Source: Thiodiazotropha sp040507225 (GTDB taxonomy: Bacteria; Pseudomonadota; Gammaproteobacteria; Chromatiales; Chromatiaceae). From it: a DNA stretch of 64,000 nt. The notes below the pieces were generated by a model. It searched no databases. It saw only the letters and a program-made list of their open reading frames with translations, and had not been told where the DNA came from. A program made the position numbers and the translations under genes. The stretch spans positions 124,001 to 188,000 of the forward strand of contig JBEVVG010000002.1 of the NCBI GenBank assembly GCA_040507225.1. Direction: 5' to 3'. Shown piece after piece: positions 9,631 to 19,900 of the stretch. Each line of letters begins with the position of its first letter. The stretch's first letter is position 1.

Positions 9631-9665
9631 AAAAAGTCCGGGCACCTTGCGGCACCCGGACTTTT
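9631..9665 (-). terminator. rho-independent terminator after aprA
   Basis: A perfect 11-bp stem (AAAAGTCCGGG pairing with CCCGGACTTTT) with a loop of about 12 bases. Read on the minus strand it ends in a run of T, directly downstream of the aprA stop. The A-run on the other side could let it work in both directions. Confidence 0.85.
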
Positions 9666-9687
9666 CAAGTCACTCGACTGTCAAAAA

Positions 9688-11673
9688 TTATTTGAACAGC
9701 TTGGACTTGTCGACCAGATCCACGTGTGCACGCTTGAAGCAGGTGTAGGTCTTGGTCTCTTTGTCGTAGATGGAGTTCACAAAGCACTTCCAGTTCTCTT
9801 CATCGACGAAGTTCTTATCCATGCGGTAGTAGAAACCAGGATAACGGGACTCCTCACGGAACTGGATGTGTTTCATGTGAGCTTCAGCCGTCAGGATGCG
9901 GTGATAGTTCTCCCAAGCACGCAGCAGCTCGTGGAGGTCTTTCGCACGCATCTTCAGGGCGTCTTCCTTCAGCATTTCCAGCTTCTGTTCAGCCAGGGCC
10001 AGCATATGCTCGTTGGTGGTGTAGTAGGTGGCCACACCGGCAACGTACTCGTCCATGACCTTCTGCAGACGGAACTGCAGCATACGCGGAGTGATGTAGT
10101 TGGGGTTCACATCAATCGCGGTGGTGTAGTCCTTGTGCTCGAGGTAGTTGCGGACCGGACGGTAGATCTCTTCGATCAGGGTGTCCACGTCGGTGTCCAA
10201 CTCAGGAGAGAGGTCCTTGTTGTCCATGACGTATTTCACCATCGCCTTGGCAGCCATACGGCCTTCAGCGTGAGAACCGGAAGAGAACTTGTGACCGGAA
10301 GCGCCCACGCCGTCACCAGCGGTGAACAGACCGGCCACGGTGGTCATGCCACGGTAGCCCCAGTTCCAGCCTTTCGGCAGATGGTCGGGAACACCGGCTT
10401 CGGTCTCGTCGGTCGGAGCGCCAACATCGTCAGGACCGGAGGTCCAGATGCCGCAGCAGCCGGAGTGAGAACCCAGCAGGTAGGGTTCGGTGGGCATCAG
10501 CTCGGAGTTTTTCTTCTCCGGCTCGATGTTCTCACCAGCCCAGATTCCGCACTGGCCGATACACATGTCCAGGAAGTCTTCCCAGGCTTCTGCTTCGAGA
10601 TGCTTGACCTCACGGGGAGACAGGGTCTCACGCAGGTTGGCCAGAGCGGTCACGGTGTCCATCCAGATGGGACCGCGGCCTTCTTTCATCTCTTTCAGCA
10701 TCAGATGGTTACGCAGGCAGGAAGCCGGAACGGCAGCCTGGCCGTAAGGAGGATAGTCGTCCAGCATCTCCTTGTTGCGGTCCATGTAGACTTCACCGAA
10801 TGCGTTGGTGGCCTTGGATTTGAAGAGCAGGAACCAGGCGCCAACCGGACCGTAACCGTCTTTGAAACGGGTAGGTACGAAGCGGTTTTCCATCATGGTC
10901 AGCTCAGCACCGGCCTCGGCAGCCATGGCATAGGTGGAACCAGCATTCCATACGGGGTACCAGGCACGGCCCTGACCCTCACCCACGGAGCGGGGACGGA
11001 AGATGTTCACGCAGCCGCCAGCGGCCAGCAGGATGGCTTTTGCCTTGAAGACGTACAGCTTGTGCTCACGAACGGAGAAACCGACAGCACCGGCGATGCG
11101 GTTCTTGTCGTTCTTGTCGTTGACCAGCTTGACGATGAAGATACGCTCCTGGATGTTGTCCATGCCCAGAGCCTTCTTGGCGGCCTCAGCGACGATCCAC
11201 TTGTAGGATTCGCCGTTGATCATGATCTGCCACTTACCGGAACGTACGGGCTTGCCGCCTTCCTTCAGAGGGGTCAGACCTTTGGAACCGTCGTGACGCT
11301 CACCGTTCTCGTCGGTCTTCCAGATCGGCAGACCCCACTCTTCGAACAGGTGTACGGATTCGTCGACGTGACGGCCCAGATCGTAGGCCAGGTCGTCGCG
11401 GGTGATACCCATCAGATCGTTGGAGACCATGCGGGCGTAATCAGCAGGATCCTGCTCGGAACCGATGTAGGTGTTGATCGCGGAAAGACCCTGGGCCACA
11501 GCGCCGGAGCGATCCATGGCGGCCTTGTCGACCAGTTTCACTTTGATGTCGCCACCGGCAGCCTGCACCCAGGGACCGATCTCGTATGCGGCGCCACTAC
11601 AGGCCATACCGCCACCGATCAGAAGGATGTCTACCTCTTCCTGGACGACTTCCGGATTTCCGAATTCAGCCAT
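9688..11673 (-). CDS. aprA: adenylylsulfate (APS) reductase alpha subunit
   Basis: 661 residues, full length for AprA. In sulfur oxidisers the AprAB complex runs in reverse, oxidising sulfite plus AMP to APS, which ATP sulfurylase then converts to sulfate and ATP in the cytoplasm. The FAD-binding motif LLIGGGMACSG is near residue 20, followed by DRSGAVAQGLSAINTYIG (substrate/FAD region), the catalytic-side GSHSGCCGIW, and a fumarate-reductase-type GDGVGASGHKFSSGSHAEGR. The gene lies 51 bases behind aprB in the same orientation and ends in a terminator. Neither aprM nor qmoABC is adjacent, so the electron partner is encoded elsewhere. Confidence 0.98.
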   Translation of the reverse strand: MAEFGNPEVVQEEVDILLIGGGMACSGAAYEIGPWVQAAGGDIKVKLVDKAAMDRSGAVAQGLSAINTYIGSEQDPADYARMVSNDLMGITRDDLAYDLGRHVDESVHLFEEWGLPIWKTDENGERHDGSKGLTPLKEGGKPVRSGKWQIMINGESYKWIVAEAAKKALGMDNIQERIFIVKLVNDKNDKNRIAGAVGFSVREHKLYVFKAKAILLAAGGCVNIFRPRSVGEGQGRAWYPVWNAGSTYAMAAEAGAELTMMENRFVPTRFKDGYGPVGAWFLLFKSKATNAFGEVYMDRNKEMLDDYPPYGQAAVPASCLRNHLMLKEMKEGRGPIWMDTVTALANLRETLSPREVKHLEAEAWEDFLDMCIGQCGIWAGENIEPEKKNSELMPTEPYLLGSHSGCCGIWTSGPDDVGAPTDETEAGVPDHLPKGWNWGYRGMTTVAGLFTAGDGVGASGHKFSSGSHAEGRMAAKAMVKYVMDNKDLSPELDTDVDTLIEEIYRPVRNYLEHKDYTTAIDVNPNYITPRMLQFRLQKVMDEYVAGVATYYTTNEHMLALAEQKLEMLKEDALKMRAKDLHELLRAWENYHRILTAEAHMKHIQFREESRYPGFYYRMDKNFVDEENWKCFVNSIYDKETKTYTCFKRAHVDLVDKSKLFK

Positions 11674-11724
11674 TTTCTATACCTCGAATTATTTGTATTC
11701 CTGAATATTCTGACTGAATCCCGC

Positions 11725-12198
11725 TTACTTGCGGATCAGCTCACTGGGATCGCCGGCACGGTAGCCGTTCTGCTCGTTATGGTTGAAGAAACCGGGTTCG
11801 CCGATCTTCGCCATGTCAGCAGCGGGCTTGTTGCCGTAGGGGTCGATGGAACCCTCGGGAGTGGTGCGGATCGGGAACTTGAACCGCTTCATGGTGCCGT
11901 TGCGGAATTTGATGGTCCACATGATGGAATCGGTACCGCGCAGGGGCTGTACGGAAGCACCCAGGGGCACGATGTCGGCGTAAGGACGAGCCTCGATGGC
12001 CTGCTGAGGGCAGATCTTGATGCAGGAGTAGCACTCCCAGCACTGCTCAGGCTCCTGGTTGAAAGACTTCATGGCGTGTCCGGTTTCGGAGCCGTCTTTG
12101 TCCAGTTTCATCAGGTCATGAGGACAGATGTACATGCAAGCTGTTCTGTCCTGGCCTTTACAGCCATCGCACTTCTCAGTACGCACAAATGTAGGCAT
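11725..12198 (-). CDS. aprB: adenylylsulfate reductase beta subunit (2x[4Fe-4S])
   Basis: 157 residues. It holds two [4Fe-4S] clusters that carry electrons to or from the FAD of AprA. The first cluster ligands are C10, C13, C21 and C25 (with the long insert typical of AprB); the second are C53, C56, C59 and C63 (CWECYSCIKICP). The C-terminal tail, about 75 residues, is the part that wraps AprA in known structures. ATG 12198 is preceded by AGGAG. First gene of the aprBA operon; its promoter must lie in the 606-bp divergent region upstream. Confidence 0.98.
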   Translation of the reverse strand: MPTFVRTEKCDGCKGQDRTACMYICPHDLMKLDKDGSETGHAMKSFNQEPEQCWECYSCIKICPQQAIEARPYADIVPLGASVQPLRGTDSIMWTIKFRNGTMKRFKFPIRTTPEGSIDPYGNKPAADMAKIGEPGFFNHNEQNGYRAGDPSELIRK

Positions 12199-12804
12199 GG
12201 TGTTTTTCTCCTAAGGGTTTCACTGCAGTGATTCAGCCGCCGCTTGACTGCCACGGCTTTCAAGCACAACCGGATTGACCGGCGTTATATGTTTGAACTG
12301 TTTCCTGGCCCGTGGCCATCGGTGCCCGGAACCATAATTCGCACCCGATCCTGCCGACGCGATGCCCGACCCTTCCTGGTCAGAACATGCACTACCCGGA
12401 TTCGGGGTGACAGACATTAATGCCTCGCCCCCCCTTTAGCCAAACAATTTTTTCGGGAGGGCACATAAAATACGCTTATCAACTGAGGTTTATCGCCCCT
12501 CGAACCTTCTTCCTGATAACCGTAACCACTTGTTTATGATCACTTTATTACCATTAAACCCACTAGGGTTTTTATTCGGCGCGAGTTTTTCGGCAGGAAT
12601 CTATCCCTCTAGAGCTATCCCATGGGAGATAGGCCGAAAGCGACAAAAATCATTGAAGCCGCGCCATCCTACGCCTATTTGGGCGTTTTCGCACCCCATT
12701 TACCCGACCCGGGCAAGCCAACCCGTGTCTCCCGGGGTTACACGGCACGGACCATCGGTTACAGTTATCCCTTGACTGACAACCCTTTCACCCATTCCCG
12801 GCCG
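12199..12804. other. 606-bp divergent intergenic region between aprB and the thioredoxin-HEAT gene
   Basis: No convincing gene is present. The middle (about 12440-12600) is much more AT-rich than the surroundings and should carry the divergent promoters; I could not fix a sigma-70 pair. A small hairpin, AAACCC-acta-GGGTTT followed by T's, lies at 12556-12573 and could be a weak terminator or attenuator on the plus strand. Confidence 0.6.
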
Positions 12805-13458
12805 ATGAACAGCCCATCAAATGCCCCTGAATCGATTCCAGACGCCCTGCTGCTGCTGGCGACCGGCTGCGCGCACTGCCCCGCGGTGCTGGAATCGTTG
12901 AACCAGATGCTCAAACAGGGGCGGATCGGACGACTTGAGGCGATCAACATCCAGGCTCATCCGGAGGCGGCCCGGGCGGTGGGCACCCGCAGCGTCCCCT
13001 GGACCCGCATCGGCCCTTTCGAATTTGAGGGCAGTCTCACCCCGGCGGAGGTGGCCGGCTGGACCGAACACGCAACCCGGCATACCGGGGTCAGCGAATA
13101 TTTCAGCACCTGCCTGGAGGCTCAGAAACCGGACAAGGTGATCGACTGGCTGGATCATGATCCGCATCAGTTCAACGCGCTGATCGGGCTGATGAGCGCC
13201 GAGGAGACGCCGATGGCTGTGCGCATCGGGGTTGGCGTGGTGATGGAACACTTCGAAGGGGACAGCCGGCTGCAGCGCCTGCTCCCGGAGCTGATCCGAC
13301 TGTGCGGCCACCCCATGGCGAACATACGCGCCGACGCGGCGCACTACCTGGGGCTTACGCATGCCGAGGAGAGCCGGGAGTGCCTGAACGCCCTGCTCGA
13401 GGATGAGCATCCCGATGTGCGTGAGATCGCCGGGGACTCCCTCGAGCATCTGCTGTAG
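12805..13458 (+). CDS. thioredoxin-like / HEAT-repeat fusion protein
   Basis: 217 residues. The N-terminal domain (about 12-90) looks thioredoxin-fold, with a redox motif CAHC (C22, C25) after a beta strand of leucines, and a probable cis-proline at P65 (RSVPWT). The C-terminal domain (about 135-217) has two or three HEAT-type helical repeats. This suggests a thiol oxidoreductase or thiol carrier that docks on a protein partner; the function is unproven. ATG 12805 was preferred because upstream in-frame residues lack family character. It is divergent from aprBA and heads a string of four same-strand genes. Confidence 0.75.
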   Translation: MNSPSNAPESIPDALLLLATGCAHCPAVLESLNQMLKQGRIGRLEAINIQAHPEAARAVGTRSVPWTRIGPFEFEGSLTPAEVAGWTEHATRHTGVSEYFSTCLEAQKPDKVIDWLDHDPHQFNALIGLMSAEETPMAVRIGVGVVMEHFEGDSRLQRLLPELIRLCGHPMANIRADAAHYLGLTHAEESRECLNALLEDEHPDVREIAGDSLEHLL

Positions 13459-13511
13459 TGTCAGTGTCCTTGACCAGGTCCTGCGCCGATTAACAACCCA
13501 CAGAGTCCGGC

Positions 13512-14063
13512 ATGAATAAAAAGGAACAGATACTCGCGGTACACGCCCAATTCATCAATCAGGTCGTCATGACCGGCCCCAATCCGGACCGCCAGAAGGA
13601 GTTCCATGCACTCCTGAAAATGGCGGACAGCCAGGGCTGGGGGGAACTGGTCGGCTGCCTGCGGCAGATCTTCGAACAGGGCCGGCATGAACTTGAAATC
13701 CTCAATCCCCTCGATGAAGAGGACCGGATCATTGCCGAGGCCGTACTCCTCGGACTCAGGGATCCTGCCAGCCTGCCGGATCCGAACGCCCGCCCCGATC
13801 CGACCCTGGCGGCACCCGGACTGGCCTCGATGATTCATGCCGCGGGCCAGGGTCATCCCCAGGCGCTGCAACTGATTGCGCAGATGGCTGAGCAGATGAG
13901 CCGGGTGGGCGGACCCATGGGGCAACTGGCCTCGGTGATACGCCCGTTGATCAACGGCGAGCGCGACCCCGAGGTGCTGTGCAAACGCCTGGAGAGCAAA
14001 TCCGAGGCCATGGTCATCGGCATCCTCGAGGAACTGGCGCGTCTCGACGGAGGGGAGTCGTGA
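13512..14063 (+). CDS. conserved hypothetical protein
   Basis: 183 residues, predicted soluble and mostly helical, acidic, with no cysteine pair, signal peptide or membrane segment. No recognised domain. It begins with MNKKEQILAVHAQFINQ and has a central linker rich in Pro/Asp (about 86-97). It lies 53 bases after the thioredoxin-HEAT gene and its TGA overlaps the next ATG (TGATG), so it is probably co-transcribed and coupled with the DUF423 gene. Confidence 0.75.
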   Translation: MNKKEQILAVHAQFINQVVMTGPNPDRQKEFHALLKMADSQGWGELVGCLRQIFEQGRHELEILNPLDEEDRIIAEAVLLGLRDPASLPDPNARPDPTLAAPGLASMIHAAGQGHPQALQLIAQMAEQMSRVGGPMGQLASVIRPLINGERDPEVLCKRLESKSEAMVIGILEELARLDGGES

Positions 14064-14437
14064 TGGCCCGCCGCTGGATCTTCCTGGCCGCCCTCAGCGG
14101 CATGCTGCTGGTGATACTCGGTGCATTTGGCGCCCACGCCCTGGAACCCCGCCTGCCGGCGCATCACCTGGTGTGGTGGCAAAAGGCGGTTCATTACCAG
14201 GGCCTGCATAGCCTGGCACTGCTCGGCACGGGACTGCTGGCGCTGCACCATCCCAGCCGCCCGCTGCAGTTCGCGGGTGCGCTGTTCCTGGGCGGAATCC
14301 TGCTGTTTTCCGGCAGTCTGTACGTCATGGCTCTGACCGGACTGCGCACCCTGGGTATGATCACGCCCCTCGGTGGTCTCGCCTTTATCGGCGGATGGTT
14401 CGCCCTGCTGATGGCGGCCTGGCGCCTGCCCCGCTGA
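14063..14437 (+). CDS. DUF423 (YgdD-like) inner-membrane protein
   Basis: 124 residues with four hydrophobic helices and the DUF423 signatures GAFGAHAL near the N-terminus and WWQKAVHYQGLHSLAL. A small integral membrane protein of unknown function, widespread in proteobacteria. The start ATG 14063 overlaps the preceding stop. The next gene starts within or just after its 3' end. Confidence 0.9.
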   Translation: MARRWIFLAALSGMLLVILGAFGAHALEPRLPAHHLVWWQKAVHYQGLHSLALLGTGLLALHHPSRPLQFAGALFLGGILLFSGSLYVMALTGLRTLGMITPLGGLAFIGGWFALLMAAWRLPR

Positions 14438-14451
14438 TACAGGGCGACCGC

Positions 14452-15396
14452 GTGGACCTCAGCGCCTTCGAAAACCGGTTGCGCAAGAACCAGCGCCACT
14501 GGAGCAAATGGGCCCGCCGGCGGGGCATCGGCTGCTACCGCTGCTATGACCGGGATATTCCCGAATTCCCCCTGGCAATCGATTGGTATGAGTCCGAAGT
14601 GCACGCCCAGGTCTACGCCCGCAAGGGACAGGATCCCCTCGACGAGGCCGCCGAGGCCGAGATTGGCGAGACGATCACCCGGGTGCTGGAGATACCCGAC
14701 AGCGCTCTCGCATTCAAGACCCGGCAACGCCAGCGCGGCCTGGCGCAATATGAAAAGACCGGTGCGCGCGGGCGGCCGCGAATCGTTCACGAGGGGGGAC
14801 TGCAGTTCGAAGTTGACCTGCACAGCTATCTTGACACCGGCCTGTTCCTGGATCACCGGGAGACCCGCCAGTGGGTCCGCGAGCGGGCCCGCGGCCGGCG
14901 CATGCTCAACCTGTTCGCCTACACCGGCAGTTTCTCGGTTTACGCGGCTGCCGGAGGCGCCCTCTCGACGACCAGCGTCGATTTGTCGAACACCTATCAG
15001 AGCTGGACTCACCGCAACCTGACGCTCAACGGCTTCGACGGGGACGAGCACGCGCTGGTGCGGGCGGATGTGTTCGAGTATCTGGAACGGGCGGTGCGGG
15101 AACGGCGCCAGTTCGGACTGATCGTGCTCGACCCGCCAAGTTTTTCAAACTCCAAGAAGATGCTCGAGATCCTCGATGTGCAGCGCGACCACCCGCGCCT
15201 GATCGAGGCATGCCTGAAACTCCTCACCCCTACGGGCATCCTGGTGTTCTCCACCAATCGCCGCCGCTTCAAACTCGATCCGCAGATCGAGTCACTGCCC
15301 GGCGTGGAAGAGATCACCCGCATCACCCTGCCGGAAGACTTCAAGCGTCATCCGGCGCATCGATGCTGGTCACTGCGCCCGGCTGAATCCACCTGA
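14452..15396 (+). CDS. stand-alone RlmK-like 23S rRNA methyltransferase
   Basis: 314 residues from GTG 14452 (333 if the in-frame ATG 14395 is used, which would overlap the DUF423 gene). The whole sequence aligns in layout with the C-terminal half of E. coli RlmL, the RlmK domain that makes m7G2069 in 23S rRNA: SAFENRLRKNQRHW at the start, the SAM-binding NLFAYTGSFSVYAA near 153, and VLDPPSFSN near 226. The THUMP/RlmL half is absent, so this is a separate gene rather than a fusion. I favour GTG because the conserved domain begins there and AGGG lies upstream. Confidence 0.85.
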   Translation: MDLSAFENRLRKNQRHWSKWARRRGIGCYRCYDRDIPEFPLAIDWYESEVHAQVYARKGQDPLDEAAEAEIGETITRVLEIPDSALAFKTRQRQRGLAQYEKTGARGRPRIVHEGGLQFEVDLHSYLDTGLFLDHRETRQWVRERARGRRMLNLFAYTGSFSVYAAAGGALSTTSVDLSNTYQSWTHRNLTLNGFDGDEHALVRADVFEYLERAVRERRQFGLIVLDPPSFSNSKKMLEILDVQRDHPRLIEACLKLLTPTGILVFSTNRRRFKLDPQIESLPGVEEITRITLPEDFKRHPAHRCWSLRPAEST

Positions 15397-15818
15397 CAAG
15401 CTGTCGGAATGCGTTCTGAGCGGTTCAGGATGAGACGCGATTCAGCGAAACGTCCGCTTCAATCGGGACTTTATCCATCCTGGACCCATCCGTGTCGCCT
15501 GAATGCAGACTGCCAGACTCAGTAACCCCTGCGTGAGTTTGTAACAGTGTGTAGTGCCGGGGCCCGGCGTGAATCGCGGAGAGTGACCGGCTACCTGTCC
15601 GATATTCACTAAAAAACAACATCCTAGGGGGCAAAATGGGATTTTTTCAGATGCGCGCCGAATCCCGAGCCAGCCCTGACGCCGCAAACACAGCCTTGAC
15701 GCCGATGAGAAATTCCACTCTGATAGGCGAAAACCAATCTTTCTCGCCATATTCATTTAAAACCACAACCCGCAATCGTACCAGAGTCTTTCATGATCGC
15801 GCTGGGACGGAGACCATC
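15397..15818. other. 422-bp intergenic region before the second RND operon
   Basis: No gene, RNA or strong hairpin recognised. It should hold the promoter of the adaptor/pump operon that follows. The open frame running upstream of the adaptor start has no protein-like character. Confidence 0.5.
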
Positions 15819-16943
15819 ATGCTGAAACGACTGTTGCTCACCCTATTGGGTCTCGCCGTACTGATCGGGCTGCCAGCTCTGATCAAGATGCAGCAATTCC
15901 AGGCCATGGCACAAATGCAGATGCAGATGCCTCCGGAGACCGTCACCGCAACTCAGGTGCGCAGTGAACGCTGGGCCGACACGGTGAGCGCCACCGGCAC
16001 CCTGGTGGCGGTTCAGGGGGTCACCGTGAGTGCGGAAGTGGGCGGCCGGGTGGTGCAGATCGCCTTCGAATCCGGCGATCGGGTCAAGGCGGGTGACCTG
16101 CTGGTGCGTCTCGACACCAGCGCCGAGGAGGCGCAGCTGCGTTCCGCCGAGGCCGCGGCCAAACTGGCACGTATCAATCTTGACCGCAACCGGGACCTGC
16201 GCAAAAACCGCACCATCTCCCAGGCCGACCTGGACACCGCCGAGGCCAATTTCAAGCAGGCCACCGCCCAGGTGGACAACGTGCGCGCCACGATCGAGAA
16301 AAAGACCATCACCGCCCCCTTCGCTGGGCTGCTGGGACTGCGCCAGGTCAACCTCGGGCAGATCGCGGAACCCGGCACCCCGGTGGTGGCCCTGCAGACC
16401 CTTGACCCGATCTATGTCGACTTTTCCCTGCCCCAGCAGCGCTATGCCAGCCTGAGTGCCGGGAGCACGGTACAGATCACCACTGACGCCGCCCCCGGGG
16501 AGGTGTTCGAGGGCAAGATTCTCGCGGTCAACCCGGAAATCGACACCCTGACCCGCAGCGTGCGGATCCGCGCCGTGATGGCCAACCGGGGGGAATACCT
16601 GCGCGCGGGTATGTTCGCCAACGTGGAGGTGGTACTCCCCCACGAGGAGGACTACCTGATCATTCCCGCCACCTCGGTACTCTACGCACCCTACGGGGAC
16701 ACGGTGTTCGTGATCGACACCCAGAAAGACGAGAACACCGGTGAAGAGCAACAGATCCTGCGTCAGCAGATCGTGCGCCTGGGACGCACCAAGGGCGATT
16801 TCGTGGCCGTCACCGAAGGCCTGGAAGCGGGGGAGACGGTGGTGACCAGCGGGGTATTCAAACTGCGCCCCAAGTCCGCCGTAGTGATCGACAACAGCCT
16901 GGCACTGGATGCGCAACTCAACCCCGATCCGGCCAACCAGTGA
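15819..16943 (+). CDS. RND efflux periplasmic adaptor
   Basis: 374 residues. A single N-terminal anchor (residues 3-21) is followed by a Met/Gln-rich stretch (KMQQFQAMAQMQMQMP). The first lipoyl half (EVGGRVVQIAFESGDRVKAG) has a short helical hairpin, then the second half (APFAGLLGLRQVNLGQ), beta-barrel and membrane-proximal domains. It pairs with the RND pump 56 bases downstream. ATG 15819 is preceded by GGAG. The adaptor resembles the MexH/VexG-type group by its short hairpin, but this is an impression and not a measured similarity. Confidence 0.92.
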   Translation: MLKRLLLTLLGLAVLIGLPALIKMQQFQAMAQMQMQMPPETVTATQVRSERWADTVSATGTLVAVQGVTVSAEVGGRVVQIAFESGDRVKAGDLLVRLDTSAEEAQLRSAEAAAKLARINLDRNRDLRKNRTISQADLDTAEANFKQATAQVDNVRATIEKKTITAPFAGLLGLRQVNLGQIAEPGTPVVALQTLDPIYVDFSLPQQRYASLSAGSTVQITTDAAPGEVFEGKILAVNPEIDTLTRSVRIRAVMANRGEYLRAGMFANVEVVLPHEEDYLIIPATSVLYAPYGDTVFVIDTQKDENTGEEQQILRQQIVRLGRTKGDFVAVTEGLEAGETVVTSGVFKLRPKSAVVIDNSLALDAQLNPDPANQ

Positions 16944-16999
16944 TTGCCGTCGGGACGCGTGATTCAGCCGCATAACCTCATTACACGGATGCTACCGAC

Positions 17000-19900
17000 A
17001 TGGCCAGCATGAAAGCCTTCACCGACATTTTCATCCAGCGCCCCGTGCTCGCGATCGTGATCAATCTGCTGATCGTGATTGCCGGCATCGCCGCCTGGAA
17101 CACCCTCAACATCCGCCAGTACCCGCGCAGTGAGAATGCCACGGTCAACATCTCCACGGTCTACGTGGGCGCAAACGCTGAACTGGTGCGGGGCTTCATC
17201 ACCACCCCCCTGGAGCAGGCCATCGCCTCGGCCGACGGCATCGACTACATCGAGTCGAAGAGCCTGCAGGGCTTCTCCATGATCAACGCCCGGCTGAAGC
17301 TCAACTACTCGCCCACCAAGGCCCTCGCGGAGATCACCGCCAAGGTCAACCAGGTGCGCAACGACCTTCCGGTGGAGGCCCAGGTTCCGGCCATCTCGAT
17401 CCAGTCAGCGGACTCCCAGTTTGCTTCAGCCTATATCAGTTTCTCTTCTGAAATCCTCTCCCAGGCGGAGATCACCGACTACCTGATCCGGGTGGTGCAG
17501 CCCCGTCTCGCGGCCGTCGCCGGGGTGCAGCGCGCCGATGTGCTCGGCGCACGCATCTTCGCCATGCGCATCTGGCTGCAGCCGGACAAGATGGCCGCTC
17601 TGCATATCAGTCCAGCCCAGGTAAGACAGGCCCTGGCGTCGAACAATTTCCTCGCCGCCATCGGCACCACCAAGGGTAATCTGGTACAGGTCAACATGAC
17701 CGCCAACACCGACCTGCATACCGTGGAGGAGTTCGAACAGCTGGTAATCTTCCAGCAGGCTGACAGCATCGTGCGTCTGCGGGACGTGGCCGACGTGACC
17801 CTGGGCGCCGAGGACTATGACACCTCGGTGAGTTTTTCCGGCAAGACCGCGGTGTTCATGGGCATCTTTCCGCTGCCCAACGCGAACACCATCGACGTGG
17901 TCAAACTGGTACGCGAGGAGATCGGTTCGATTGAGCGGGACCTGCCCAGCGGACTCGAGGTGGATATCGGTTACGACGCCTCGGAGTACATCTCCAGCGC
18001 CATCACCGAGGTCACCAAGACCCTCGGCGACACCCTGCTGATCGTGATCCTGGTGATCTACCTGTTTCTCGGGTCGCTGCGCTCCGCCCTGGTACCGACC
18101 ATCGCCATCCCGGTCTCCCTGATCGGCAGTATCTTCCTCATGCAGGCCTTCGGCTTCACCCTCAACCTGCTCACCCTGCTGGCCATCGTACTCTCGGTGG
18201 GACTGGTGGTGGACGACGCCATCGTGGTGGTGGAGAACATCGAACGGCATCTGCGCGAAGGGCGCAGCAAGCGTGAGGCGGCGCTGCTCGGCGCCCGGGA
18301 ACTGCTCGGCCCGGTGATCGCCATGACCGTCACCCTGGCGGCGGTGTACATGCCAATCGCCCTGCAGGGGGGGCTGACCGGCGCCCTGTTCCGCGAGTTC
18401 GCCCTGACCCTCGCGGGGACGGTAACCATCTCGGGCATCGTCGCTCTGACCCTGTCACCGATGATGTCCTCGCACATGCTGCATGACGCCGCAGACGAGG
18501 AGAAGGGATTCACCGGCTGGATCAATCACCATTTCGACCGCATGCGCCAGGGTTACGGCCGACTTATCGGCAGGACCCTGCAGGCCCGGCCCTTCGTCTA
18601 CGCCATCTGGCTGGCGGTCGCGGTGGCTGCGATCCCGATGTACTCCATGTCGCCCAAGGAGCTGGCCCCGAGTGAGGACCAGAGCGTGGTGTTCGGCATC
18701 ATCAACGCCTCGGCCAACGCCACCGCGGACCAGAAACGCTTTTTCGGCAAGGCGGTGGAAAAGACCTTCCTGAGCATTCCCGAGGCGGACCTCACCTTCC
18801 AGATCCTGTTTGCTCCTTCGGTTGGCGCACGCTTCGACGTGGACGGTTTTTCCGGTGTGGTGGTCAAGCCCTGGCACAACCCCCGGGAACGCACCGTGTT
18901 CGAGATTCAGCAGGAACTGCAGGGCAAACTCTCGGCGATCCCCGGCTTTCAGATCTTCGCCACCACCCCGCCGGCCCTGCCCGGTGGCAGCAACTTCCCG
19001 ATCGAGTTTCTCATCACCTCCACCGCGGACGCCAAGCAGCTTTTGGATTTCGCCCAGCAACTGCAGGGCAAGGCGGCGGCCAGCGGGATGTTCCTGTTCC
19101 CACCGCAGATCGATTTGAAATACGACCAGCCCGAGGCCCGGGTGGTGCTGGATCGGGACAAGATCGGCGCCCTTGGTCTGGATCTGAACCAGCTGGGCCG
19201 GGACATGGCCGCAGCCCTGGGCGGGGATTTCGTCAACCGCTTCAACATATCCGGGCGCAGCTACAAGGTGATCCCGCAGATCGAGCGTTCCCAGCGCCTC
19301 AACCCGGAACAGCTGACCGAAATTTATGTCAGCGGTCCTGAAGGTGAGCTCATCCCCCTGAGCTCGGTGGCGCATATCGAAAACAAGACCGTGCCACGCT
19401 CACTCAACCGCTTTCAGCAGCTCAACTCGGTAAAGCTCTCGGGGATGACCAATCGCACCCTGGACCAGGCATTGAGTGTGCTGGAAGAGGCGGCCCAGGA
19501 GGTTCTGCCTCCGGGCTACTCGGTAGACTACACCGGTGAATCACGCCAGTTACGCCAGGAAGGCAACAAGTTCCTGCCTGCGTTCGCCTTGGCCATCGTG
19601 ATGATCTTTCTCGCCCTGGCGGTTCAGTTCAACTCGTTCCGCGACCCGGGGATCATCCTCTTCGGCTCGGTGCCCCTGGCGATGTTCGGCGCGCTGCTGT
19701 TCACCTTCCTGAAGATGCCCAACCCCAACATGCCGTTCTGGACCAATGGCTGGACCACCACCCTGAACATCTACGCCCAGGTCGGCCTGGTAACCCTGGT
19801 GGGACTGATCTCGAAAAACGGCATCCTCGTGGTGGAGTTCGCCAACAAACTGCAGGAGCAGGGGCTCTCCAAGATGGACGCAGTGAGAGAAGCGGCGATG

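Noticed and set aside
9724..12231. An 835-codon open frame on the plus strand opposite aprA and aprB.
   Set aside because: Antisense shadow of two unmistakable conserved genes; its sequence has no family features and its codon pattern mirrors the real frame.
12220..12417. A 65-codon minus-strand frame upstream of aprB.
   Set aside because: No ribosome site, low-complexity composition and no recognisable domain; more likely promoter region.
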